DNA of 64,000 nt, from assembly GCA_022036555.1 (NCBI GenBank), contig CM039120.1:23092227-23156226 (forward strand), written 5' to 3'. Under the pieces are notes generated by a model. The model worked only from the letters and a program-made list of their open reading frames with translations. It did no database searches and was not told where the DNA came from. Below are positions 1 to 10,530 of the stretch, in pieces. A program made the translations under genes and the position numbers. Every line of letters begins with the position of its first letter. The stretch's first letter is position 1. The stretch comes from Microstegium vimineum. Taxonomy: Eukaryota > Streptophyta > Magnoliopsida > Poales > Poaceae.

Positions 1-2694
1 CCCGCTGATAGAGGAACCCCACCGTCAGTTCCTCCTTTCCTCTCCCCTTCCTTTCTTCTCTCCCCCTCTTTCCTATCTCCGCGTCGGCAAATCTCCCCGG
101 CCGAGAGGCAATGTGGAGCAGGGAATCCTCCCTTCATTCCCCACGGCATACCGAACCGAGCGCCGCCCTCCATGTTCCCTTTCCTTCTTTCCCTCCCCTC
201 CTTTCCCTTTCCTTTCTGCTCGCCGAAGTTTCCCTTCCGCCGATCATGAATCGAAGCGGATTGATCCGCCTTTCCTTAATCGTCTGCACCTGGGGCTATA
301 TAAGGCCATGCACTGCACCCTTCCATCTCATCTTGCCCCTCGGACATCCCAGAGGCACACTAGAGCCGCAGAGCCCCCCAGCGCCGCCGCAGATCGAGTA
401 GCGTCGCCGCCGTCGTCGTTCCGCCGTCACCGAGCTCCTCGCTTCATTTCCAACCGCCCACCGAACCTCGCGTGGTGGTAAGCAAGCCCCAAGAGCTCGC
501 TCTCCCTTCCTCGACCTCAATGGTGCAATGCTTCGCGCTTCCCGTCAATGCCGAGCCGCTGTGCCGCGTGAACACTCGTTCCCGCGCGCAATCGGGTCGA
601 ACCAACCCCACCACCGTCTTCGCCGTGTCTCCCTCTCTCTTCCCCCCTCCCGGTCGCGTAGAGAATGGTGCACCGATGCCCTAGATTGCATTGCGCGCCG
701 CACGCCGGCCATGGCGCCACCGCGCCTCTATTCCCGCCGCCGCGCTGTCGCCTTCCTTCCCCCCGATCTAATCTCTGCCGTCCGTTTTAAATCGGACGGA
801 TCACAACACACCGTACCCTTCGGCCGTCGGTTTTGGGGGGAAAAAAAGAACCCCGCGGTTTTTTTTAATGTGTCAACCCGCCGTCCTTTGCGTATTCCGA
901 GATCGCGTCTTCTCTGTTGAAAGGCGTTATTTCCTTTTCGTTTTGTTTAATTCGAAAATAAAAAGAAAAATCCTATTTACAGATTTGCCATCATTTTCAA
1001 ATGTTTCTATAAATCCTATTTTCTGTTTGTTTTAATTCGAAAATAAAAAGAAAATCCTATTTACAGATTTTAACTCCGATTTTCATCCATTCAAATTGCG
1101 TTAGATTCGTATCGACGTAATCTAAGTGTTAGTTAGTTCATAGTTCATGTTAGAAACTGTTAAATATATTTAATTGCTTAATCTCTTTTAATCTCCTGTT
1201 TACTTCATGAAACTTGATTAGTTCATATCTTCTTCGTTATAGCTCGTTTTTTTTATGATTCAAGCATCAATGTGATCGTTAGTGAGGCGTAGATTTTGTT
1301 TTATAAACTTTTAGTTTTGTTTTATTATGGTTGGTGTGTACTGTCTATCTATAGCCTTGTTTGCTTGCATGTTATGCCTCTATATGATTTCATGTGATGT
1401 GGTGATCGAGTACAGACGGTGAGCAGTACGTGGGGTGACCAAGAGTTTCTCTTTGAGCAGGATCAGCAGGAACCCTTTGAGCAAGGCAAGTATTATATGG
1501 GATTTCCTTGATGTCCTATTCATGATGTTTTTACTAAAATCATATGCATGTGTCTAATATTGTCACCATAGGGTTTACCTAGATTGATTATCTTGATCCT
1601 TGAAATCCTATGGGTTACTTTTGCATATGGGTAGTTTATTGCTAGTGCTCCTCTTTAATAAGCATGATCCTTTAATCTGATTAATGACTTACATGAGATG
1701 ATAAAGTAAAACTTGACTTTTTTAGCAACATGGATTTAGGACCCTATCTGTCAGCAAAAGCTGGGACATACAGTACAACATGAGGGCCATATGGCTCTGC
1801 TTTAGTTCAGTATTAGGGTCACTCTCTCGCATGCGGCAGTTTACGAAAGTTGCCATTGACGAGCGGTTGCGGTTGCGGTTGGAGTGGGGGACGCTGCGTT
1901 GTTGTTGTACCATCCCGGGGCTCCTATATACCCTTGCCCGTGGATCCGTACTGTCGGTGGTATGTTAGCGAACCCCTTTGAAAGACTTCATAGTGTTGCC
2001 TGCCCGTTCACCTCGGTAGTGTTAAGGGAGTCATGATCCCGGGGAAATTTGGGCAAACACGACTCATGGGTAAAGTGTACAACCTCTGCAGAGTGTGAAA
2101 AACTGGTATATCATCCGTGCTCACGGACACGAGCGGCCCGGAAAAACTCACAGAACCTTTGGTTACTTGTTGGTCATCTTTATGAATCACTTTATCATGA
2201 AATTATGTTACTCGTTCATTTGTTTACTTGATCATGCAACTTAATTGGGGGCTAAGCATAACTTTGATCTACCACTTATAGAGTTTTCTTACAAATTAAA
2301 AATGCTTATCGCAGTAAACCAGTGTCATACTTTTGAGCCTCATGAACCCCATATATACTTGTTGAGTACGAAAGTACTTACGCTTGTTTCCTTTCTTTTC
2401 AATACTTTGGATAAAATCCGATGGGTACCAGATTACCAGAAGTTATGAGGAGTTATCCAGAGGACTACTAGGTTTGGGGTCAACCAGTTGACGTCCCTGT
2501 GCTATGGAGCTTCGCGAGAGTTATCTTATTTCCGCTGTTATGTAATAAACATTATTTAAATACTTGTTCGCTATGTAATAAACACTTGTGATGATACAAT
2601 TTTGATAATTTGTCGGCTTATGTGGTTTTGACTGATCTCTGGGCACACATAAGATTATTGCATCCATTTTTGCCTTTAAAAACTGGGTGTGACA
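1..2694 (+). repeat. 5' LTR of outer Tekay element (left-truncated by window)
   Basis: It aligns along its whole length with the LTR at 20398-23435, including the TATA box ctatataagg at 294-303 and the end GGGTGTGACA at 2685-2694. Relative to the other copy it contains an extra partial duplication of about 50 bp near 940-1072 and several single-base homopolymer differences. Long open frames here (for example 111-481 and 528-920) are GC-rich frame artefacts of U3/R and are not called as genes. Confidence 0.9.
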
Positions 2695-2698
2695 AGAT

Positions 2699-2710
2699 TG
2701 GTATCAGAGC
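2699..2710 (+). other. Primer binding site (initiator tRNA-Met type), outer element
   Basis: TGGTATCAGAGC lies 4 bases after the LTR end. This is the standard complement of the plant initiator methionine tRNA 3' end used by chromoviruses. Confidence 0.92.
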
Positions 2711-2864
2711 CAGGTTGACTGTAGGACGCAAACCTAGATAGAATTGGTTCTTAGGAATGCTCTTTTCATGTTTTTATACCTTGTTATATTTGTTAAAACT
2801 ATTACTCATCTCAAAATTATATTATCTTGATTCTAACTTAGTTCTCATCTTTGCTTATCTATAG

Positions 2865-3645
2865 ATGGCCCGCAACAAGCAGACTGCTCGCAAGTCCACT
2901 CGTCCCCTACCAAAGTTCGTGCCAAATGGAGCCCTGCGAGGATGGAAGAAGAGAAGAAGTCCCAGAGAAGAGCTCAGGAGACAGTCGCTCCAGGACTCCC
3001 TCTGATGGGAACAGCCGCTCCAAGACTCCTTCTGGTGGTTCCAAAGCTGGTGAAGAACGCTTGGGATGGACCAAGCACTTCCACTTCAAGGAGGGAGACG
3101 ATGAGGACTACTACCAATGGCTTGTTGAAGTGGACATTGGAGAACCACTACTTTGACTGGAAGTCTGATGTGAAGTACATGTGCTGTGAGAACAAGCACT
3201 TCTAGGACCCCTCCTTCTAGAAGTGTACCCTCTACGTCTGCATCCGAAAGAGAGCCCACACAGTCGTGGCAAGTGGAGGCCGTCTATGAGCCCAAGATCA
3301 GCCGTGCCAACATGATGGAGTGTATTGGAGGATGCAGCTCGCATGGCCTTCTTTGATCTTCGTGCTCATCGTCGCAACCGTATGATGGAGGACAAGTACC
3401 GGCACCTTCCCTTTGAGACTCGTGAGGGATGGTCCATGTTCGAGGCGAAGGATGGATTATGATGACGTCACCAAGGCGATGATCGACTTTGCTCATGAGC
3501 TGATGCAGCAGGTCGAGGTGCTGACTGATGAGCTTGGTGGCCAGCGCAAGCTACTCAAGAGAGCTCATGCCGAGAATGATGAGCTCAGGGGACGCCTGAA
3601 GATGCCCAAGTTCCATCAGAAGCTTCCCCCAGTTTTCCTTCCATA
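2865..3645 (+). pseudogene. ORF0 of outer element: histone H3-tail-like N terminus plus coiled coil, frameshifted
   Basis: The ATG at 2865 opens with a peptide matching the histone H3 tail except for Asn in place of Thr3. Its first 17 or so codons are identical to the inner copy (6652). After codon 17 an extra A (ccaaatgg, where the inner copy has ccaatgg) shifts the frame, and further single-base differences follow near 3325, 3433 and 3457. A downstream ORF around 3413-3646 holds the C-terminal part: acidic, then a heptad-rich stretch containing ELMQQVEVLTDEL, predicted coiled coil. The ORF ends just before 3646. It is separate from and upstream of gag. No known protein family was recognised beyond the H3-like tail. 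As read it is broken; the inner copy shows the original layout better. Confidence 0.7.
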
Positions 3646-4325
3646 GGATGAGTACCACCCTGATGTAAATAAACGCTAGCAGCAAGAGTTGAGTCGAGTC
3701 TTGTCGTGTCTTGTGAACTTGGTTTCATTATATGGTTTGTTATTATGATTATGAGTGATTTGGAGTTTTGTTATGAGTGCTGGAACATTTTGGGTATGTC
3801 CACAAGTTCCTTAGTTAAGAACAAATAGGTTTGGTATAAATAAAAGTGCTAGCGGGTGGGTTATCCTGTTTTCTATCTTGGTGTTTTTCTGGAGCAGTCA
3901 GTAATCTTTCGGTTGTATCTCAAAGATTAGTTCGTCCTATGATCATGCAATTTTTATGGCAACAACTATACTTCAGTACCTTTCCAATGCATCTTAAATT
4001 ACGTCCATATCCATTCTGGTTTGGGAGATATGACAGTTACAAGTTGAGGTTTCTGCGCAGTCTGGAACTCAGAAACAGTTTTGATAAATTGCTGTTTATC
4101 ACCTAATTTCGCATCATAACTGAAAAAAGTGAGAATTATGAAAGTTGTAGGCAATTTCATAAGCTTTTCAACCATGTAAATTTCACATTTTTTTGACTTT
4201 TCAACGTGAGACATGACTGTTTTACATTACCGCTTGTAAGGTTCAGATTTCAGAAAGTTATGCTCAGTCATGTGTTTTCAATGAACAATTAATCTAAAGG
4301 TCATACTATATGTTTTGGATGGCAG
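3646..4325 (+). other. Non-coding spacer between ORF0 and gag (outer)
   Basis: AT-rich and without convincing coding capacity, but clearly homologous to 7432-8100 of the inner element. It ends in ...ggatggcag immediately before the gag ATG, which looks like a splice acceptor. An intron joining an upstream leader to gag is possible. Confidence 0.5.
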
Positions 4326-4982
4326 ATGGCCGCAAGAGGTGGTAGAGGCAGAGGCCGTGGTAGGTGTGCACCACCAGTAGCACCAGTACCACCACTGCCA
4401 CCCCCCAGTACCCCCGACCATGGAGCAGTTCATGATAGTGCAAACACAGCTGATGCAGACAATGATGCAACACCTCCAGAATCCACCTGTACCACTAGCA
4501 CCTCCACCACCACCTGTCCAGCCACGGGACAAGCGTGGAGAGTTTATGAAGGGTCACCCTCCGGTGTTCACCCATGCTTCTAAACCACTGGAGCAGGATG
4601 ACTGGTTGAGAGCTGTGGAGAAGCAGCTAAATATCGCTCAATGCAATGAGCGTGAGAAGGTCCCTCTACGCATCTGACCAGCTGCAGGGTGCCGCTCAAG
4701 ATTGGTGGGACTCATACATGTATGGACGTCCCAACAATGCACCAGAGGTATCTTGGCAGGAGTTCACGGATAGCTTCAGGTCCTACCATATTCCTGAAGG
4801 CATAGTGGAGCTCAAGAAGGAGGAGTTCAGAGCTCTGCGACAAGGATCCATGACAGTGGCGGAGTAATCGAGACAAATTCGCTCAGTTGTCTCGATATGC
4901 TCCTCATGAGGTTGCCAACGACACTGACAAGCAACACCGCTTTCTGAAGGGTCTCTATGATGGTTTGCAGTTGCAACTTATG
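4326..4982 (+). pseudogene. gag, N-terminal part (outer element), interrupted by nested element
   Basis: The start at 4326 encodes an Arg/Gly-rich leader followed by a proline-rich segment. A frameshift near 4420 and another near 4665 separate pieces of the retrotransposon gag domain; recognisable segments include DWLRAVEKQLNIAQC and AAQDWWDSYMYGRP, the latter carrying the conserved W-W region. The gene is cut at 4982 by the inner element and resumes at 16556. It would encode the capsid protein of the particle. Comparison with 8101-9220 shows mostly single-base lesions. Confidence 0.85.
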
Positions 4983-6480
4983 TGTAACACCCTAAAAGTT
5001 ATGCATTTTTCAAAATAGAATAAAAACAATTTTAAGTGCATTTTGTGTGGGCATTAAAATATAGGAAAATTAATTAAAGTTTTCATGGAATAAAACTTAT
5101 CACAAGTAGAAACCTTTGTGTTGCATTCATGCTGATGCATAGCTTTTGGTATTGTTTGGAATTGCAAATTTCAACTTGAGTTCAAAATCTCATTTGAAAA
5201 TGTGGTTTGAATTTCTAAAAAACGAAAATTGGAAAAGCTTTCTCTCCTTCTCTCTCTTACGGCAACTTTGGCCCGAGGCCTTTTCCCTTCCCCAGCCCAA
5301 TTCCCTTCCCCTCTCTTCCTCCTGTCCGACTGGGCTTCACCCCGGCCCAAATCGCGCCACCCAGCCTCTCCTCCCACACTGCACCACCCCATCCCGCTGA
5401 CAAAAGGACCCCACCTGTCAGCTCCATCTCTTTCCTTTCCCTCCCTCTCCTTTCCTTTTCTCTGTGCCGACGACTTCCACCCCGCCGAGCACAATCCGAG
5501 CAGGATTCGATCTCCCTTCCCTTCGCCAGTGTGGTCCCGTGTTCAGCAAGCCAAGCGTCGTCACCGGCCTTTCCTTCCTCCCCCTTTCCCTCCTTTCCTT
5601 TCTGCGCCGCCGCCCTTTCCTTGTAGCCGAACTCGAATCTGCGACAGAATCCGCCCTTTCGTTCCTTGCGGCGCCCCTCCGAGCTATAAAAGCTCAGCCC
5701 CGCATCCTTCCGCCCCGCATTGAGCCCTCGGAGCACCGCAGAGATCACCCAGTGCCGCCGCGACCTTGTCCAGCGCCGCTGCCCGTCGATCCGTCGTCAC
5801 CGAGCCTCTCCGCACCGCTCTGACCCCCTCCTAGCTCCGCGTTGCGGTAAGTGGAGTCCCCCGAACTCGCCTGGCCCCTTTACTCCCCCTGTCTCGCCCG
5901 CAGAGCCGCTGTCCGCGACCGCCGTCGGCACAGAGCCGCCGCGCCGCGTGGACACTCCGCCCCCGCACGCAATCCGTTCAACCAACCCCACCACCGTGTT
6001 CGCAATTCTCCCCTCTCCCTCCCTGGCCTTTTCACGTTGAGTTTGATGCACCGAATCGCCAAATCGCGTTGCGCCGCCGCACGCTGGCCATGGCACCGCC
6101 GCGCCTCTCTTCCCGGCCGCCGCGCGCCGCCTTACTCCCTCCCGATCTAATCTGGGTCGTTCATCTTTGAACGGACGGTCAACCGAGCTCGATAACCGGT
6201 TCGGCCGGCAGTTTTACAAAATAAACCCCGCACTTTTTAAAGACTAAACCCCGCAGTCCTTTTGGCGTATTCCGAGTTCACGTCCCTGTGCTATGGAGCT
6301 TCGCGAGAGTTATCTTATTTCCGCTGTTATGTAATAAACATTATTTAAATACTTGTTCGCTATGTAATAAACACTTGTGATGATACAATTTTGATAATTT
6401 GTCGGCTTATGTGTGTGACTGATCTCTGGGCACACATAAGATTATTGCATCCCATTTTGCCTTTAAAACTGGGTGTGACA
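4983..6480 (+). repeat. 5' LTR of inner Tekay element, internally deleted
   Basis: 1498 bp, against 3022 bp for the 3' LTR. Sequence matches 13529 onward up to the acgtc at 6280-6284 and then jumps to the equivalent of 16350. The TATA box ctataaaag is at 5685-5693. Open frames at 5146-6150 on either strand are GC-rich artefacts. Confidence 0.93.
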
Positions 6481-6483
6481 TAT

Positions 6484-6495
6484 TGGTATCAGAGC
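6484..6495 (+). other. Primer binding site (initiator tRNA-Met type), inner element
   Basis: TGGTATCAGAGC, 3 bases after the LTR end; identical to the outer element. Confidence 0.92.
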
Positions 6496-6651
6496 CAGGT
6501 TGACTGTAGGACGCAAACCTAGATAGAATTGGTTCTTAGGAATGCTCTTTTCATGTTTTTTATACCTTGTTATTATTTGTTAAAACTATTACTCATCTCA
6601 AAATTATATTATCTTGATTCTAACTTAGTTCTCATCTTTGCTTATCTATAG

Positions 6652-7431
6652 ATGGCCCGCAACAAGCAGACTGCTCGCAAGTCCACTCGTCCCCTACCAA
6701 AGTTCGTGCCAATGGAGCCCTGCGAGGATGAAGAAGAAGAAGTCCCAGAGAAGAGCTCAGGAGACAGTCGCTCCAGGACTCCCTCTGATGGGAACAGCCG
6801 CTCCAAGACTCCTTCTGGTGGTTCCAAAGCTGGTGAAGAACGCTTGGGATGGACCAAGCACTTCCACTTCAAGGAGGGAGACGATGAGGACTACTACCAT
6901 GGCTTGTTGAAGTGGACATTGGAGAACCACTACTCTGACTGGAAGTCTGATGTGAAGTACATGTGCTGTGAGAACAAGCACTTCTAGGACCCCTCCTTCT
7001 AGAAGTGTACCCTCTACGTCGCATCCGGAAGGACGCCACACAGTCGGGGCAAGTGGAGGCCGTCTATGAGCCCAAGATCAGCCGTGCCAACATGATGGAG
7101 TGTATGGAGGATGCAGCTCGCATGGCCTTCCTTTGATCTTCGTGCTCATCGTCGCAACCGTATGATGGAGGACAAGTATCGGCACCTTCCTTTGAGACTC
7201 GTGAGGGATGGTCCCATGTTCGAGGCGAAGGATGGATATGATGACGTCACCAAGGCGATGATCGACTTTGCTCATGAGCTGATGCAGCAGGTCGAGGTGC
7301 TGACTGATGAGCTTGGTGGCCAGCGCAAGCTACTCAAGAGAGCTCATGCCGAGAATGATGAGCTCAGGGGACGCCTGAAGATGCCCAAGTTCCATCAGAA
7401 GCTTCCCCCATTTTTTCCTTCCATAGGATGA
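6652..7431 (+). pseudogene. ORF0 of inner element: histone H3-tail-like N terminus plus coiled coil
   Basis: The first ORF (6652-6987, 111 codons) begins MARNKQTARKST, which equals residues 1-11 of histone H3 after Met removal except Asn for Thr3; K4, R8, K9 and S10 are kept. Then come a short Pro/Lys stretch, an acidic run (EDEEEE), two Ser/Arg/Thr-Pro repeats (SRSRTPSDG, SRSKTPSGG) and a Trp/Tyr-rich segment. A TAG at 6985-6987 is present in both copies of the element. Reading resumes in another frame, and the ORF at 7111-7431 ends in a coiled coil (MQQVEVLTDELGGQRKLLKR). The position before gag suggests an accessory protein. It could bind or mimic chromatin; apart from the tail, no family was recognised. 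Confidence 0.7.
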
Positions 7432-8100
7432 GTACCACCGTGATGTAATAAACGCTAGCAGTAAGAGTTGAGTCGAGTCTTGTCGTGTCTTGTGAACTTG
7501 GTTTCATTATAGGGTTGTTATTATGGTTATGAGTGATTTGGAGTTTTTGTAATGAGTGTTGGAACATTGTGGGCCTATCCACAAGTTCCTTAGTTAAAGA
7601 CATATAGGTTTGATATAAATAGAAGTGCTAGCGGGTGGGTTATCCTGTTTTCTATCTTGCTGTTTTTCTGGAACAGTCAGTAATCTTTCGGTTGTATCTC
7701 AAAGATGGTTTGTCCAATGATCATGAAATTTATATGGCAACAACTAGTCTTCATTACCTTTCCAATGCATCTTGAATTACGTTCATACCTGTTCTACATT
7801 TGGAGATATAATAGTTACAATTTGCGGTTTCTGTGCAGTCTGGAACTCAGAAACAGTTTTGTTAAATTTCTGTTTACACCTAATTTTGCCCCAGAATCTG
7901 AAAACATGAGGATTATGAAAGTTGTAGGAAATTTTTATAATCTTTCCAACCATGTAAGTTTCACATTTGTTTGACTTTTGGAACGTGAGATATGACTGTT
8001 TTAAGCACCATTGTAAGGTTCAGATTTCAGAAAGTATGCTCAGTCATGTGTTTCAATGAACTTTTAATCTAAAGGTCATACTATATGTTTTGGATGACAG
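7432..8100 (+). other. Non-coding spacer between ORF0 and gag (inner)
   Basis: Homologous to 3646-4325 and AT-rich. It ends in ggatgacag directly before the gag ATG, again acceptor-like. No gene seen. Confidence 0.5.
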
Positions 8101-9220
8101 ATGGCCGCATGAGTTGGTAGAGGAAGAGGCCGTGGTAGGGGTGTACCACCAGTACCACCACCACCACCAGTACCCCCGACCATGGAGCAGTTCATGATAG
8201 TGTAAACACAGCTGATGCAGACAATGATGCAACACCTCCAGAATCCACCTGTACCACCACCACCTCCACCACCCCCTGTCCAGCCACGTGACAAACGTGG
8301 AGAGTTTATGAAGGGTCGCCCTCCGGTATTCACCCATGCTTCCGAACCACTGGAGGCAGACGACTGGTTGAGAGCTCTGGAGAAGCAGCGGAACATCGCT
8401 CAATGCAATGAGCGTGAGAAGGTGCTATACGCATCTGGCCAGCTGCAGGGTGCTGCTCAAGATTGGTGGACTCGTACATGTATGGACGTCCCAAGAATGC
8501 ACCAGAGGTATCTTGGCAGGAGTTCACGGATAGCTTCAGGTCTTACCATATCCCTGAAGGCATAGTGGAGCTCAAGCAGGAAGAGTTTAGAGGGTCTGAG
8601 GTAAGGATCCATGACAGTGGCGGAGTATCGAGACAAGTTTGCACAGTTGTCTCGGTATGCTCCTCATGAGGTCGCCAACGACGCTGACAAGCAGCGCCGC
8701 TTTCTGAAGGGTCTCTATGATGGTTTGCAGTTGCAACTCATGTCCAATCTCTACCCCAATTATCAAGCACTGGTGAACCACGCTATTGTTATTGATAACA
8801 AGCGCAAGGAGATAGAAGCCAAGAAGAGAGGCTTCAGGGACCAGCTTCAGGAAGCAACACCCGCCAGCGTCCCAACCCCCCACAGAACTTCCAGCAAAGG
8901 TACCAGGGTCCGAACAATCAGTGGAACCGTGGTCAGAACTCGCAGCACGGTCAGTTTCCGCAGCGTAATCAGTTCCCACAACGCGTGCTCAGAACCAGCA
9001 GCAGATTGTGCCACAGGCGCCACGTCAGGGGAACACCAATGCTACTCCAATGAAGAACAGTGCTCCCAACACTTCCAACAGGGTTTCCGTTGCAATAGGA
9101 GGGACACATGTCCTACAACTGTCCCGACAAGTAGAACCAGCAGACGCCTCAGAACCAGAGCAACCAGTAGAGAGCAAGGCACCAGCCACCACCCAACACT
9201 GGAAGGGTGAACCACGTGTC
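8101..9220 (+). pseudogene. gag of inner element, degenerate
   Basis: The start ATG at 8101 is followed by a TGA at codon 4, where the outer copy has AGA. The proline-rich segment, the capsid-like segments (DDWLRALEKQRNIAQC, YMYGRPKNAPEVSWQEF) and a C-terminal part at 8611-9210 lie in different frames. The nucleic-acid-binding zinc knuckle has decayed: the first cysteine codon is lost and a TAG replaces a codon inside the knuckle near 9095. Compare the intact CCHC knuckle of the outer copy at 16895-16936. Confidence 0.85.
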
Positions 9221-9237
9221 GGCAGATACGGCACAGG

Positions 9238-10530
9238 AGACTCCTGAGGTTGTGATGGGTACGTTCAGCATCAACTCTATCCCCGCTACTGTACTTTTTG
9301 ATTCTGGAGCTTCGCATTCTTTCATTTTTGCAGCTTCTGTTAGAATGTGATGAAGACATCCACACCAATGATACATCCACGCCATCACGAGTACTAGTTT
9401 CTGGTCCTATTACTCGCGCTCGTGGCTCGTCAAATTAATCATCAAGTAAGTTTGCTCTTGAGTTCCTGTCCATCATATTTAGACCATGGAGACGCGTGCA
9501 CTCTTGTTTTGGTTAGGAACCAGGGAGAGGACCGAAAGGGACAAGGATTCACGGAGGCTGGATTCGGATTCCAGGACAGCTCCAACTTGTGATGGTCACC
9601 ACGGTCGCATACGGACTCGGATTGGGGTGTTCAAGTACTTCATGGAATCCTTATGAAGTCTATTTTCATATGGATTTAGAATCAAGTCCATATCTGTTCT
9701 GAGGCAGCCGCAATGACCGAATTACGACCGAGAGCTTTTTTGTCCAAAGGTGTTGCGTCACCTTAGTTTGGTCCAATGGGCCGTGTATCAAGTTGGGTCC
9801 ATTAGTGACGCGTCCTAGGGTTGGAAAACGACCCCAACACCCTGGTGGTCGTCCTTCCACCTTTATATACTCATTAGCCGCCACCAAGAAACAGTTAGGT
9901 TTTGTTTCGTCGAGTTTAGCTATTGCTGCCGCCTTTCAGCGCGCGTGTTGGATCAACTGTCCGTCTGATTGTCAACAGAACCTCACCATATTGTGTTCTC
10001 ATATTGAAACCTTCATATTCATCTTGCCTTGTAGTGCTTGTTTCATCTTGTTCTTGCGGTTCTTCGATTGCTTGCAGGACGGGAGCCCTAGTGGCTGGTT
10101 GTCGCGCCGCAAGATCACGACAACCATTGGAGGTGGTGTATCGGTTGCTAAGGCGCAGCGTCCTTGGACGGTTGTAGTCGAGCCGTGAACGTCATCCCCA
10201 TCCACCAATCGAGTTATCCACTTTCTTTCATCGAAAGATCAGACCGCGAACCCTACGGGTCGTCATCAGAATGCATGATCTATTGTTGCGCATCATGAAA
10301 ACCCCCATAACAGTAAGTTCACCAGGAGGTATTTTGACTTCAAATCACTATATTCCTTCGGTTAGTGTGCTTCTAAGGGGGTAGCCTTTGAGGTTGAACC
10401 TATCGTGCTAAGGACAGCTGGTATTGATCTCATTTTGGGAATGGACTGGATGATGAAATACAAGGCAGATATTTAGTGCCACAAGAAGGTCGTTGTCTTG
10501 ACTTCACCTAAAGGGGATAGTATCAGTGTG
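9238..10530 (+). pseudogene. Aspartic protease region of inner element, split by LTR insertion
   Basis: The active-site motif D-S-G-A is intact at 9300-9311 (context TVLFDSGASHSF). The reading frame is cut at 9347 by the 921-bp insertion and resumes at 10269 with the sequence for the downstream half of the protease, including LDLMLGMDW-like residues around 10425-10450. A TAG lies near 10473. The enzyme would cleave the Gag-Pol polyprotein. Confidence 0.8.
9348..10268 (+). mobile_element. 921-bp solo-LTR-like insertion (TGATGA...TCATCA)
   Basis: It is flanked by the 5-bp duplication gaatg (9343-9347 and 10269-10273), begins TGATGAAGAC and ends GTCGTCATCA. The terminal TGATGA/TCATCA form an inverted repeat, as expected of an LTR. 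A TATA-like ctttatatac is at about 9860. Near the left end, 9405-9440 can be read as a PITRAR-like peptide typical of the gag start or pol end of some plant Ty3 elements. No primer site or polypurine tract is inside, so a solo LTR or very small non-autonomous element fits. Confidence 0.8.
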
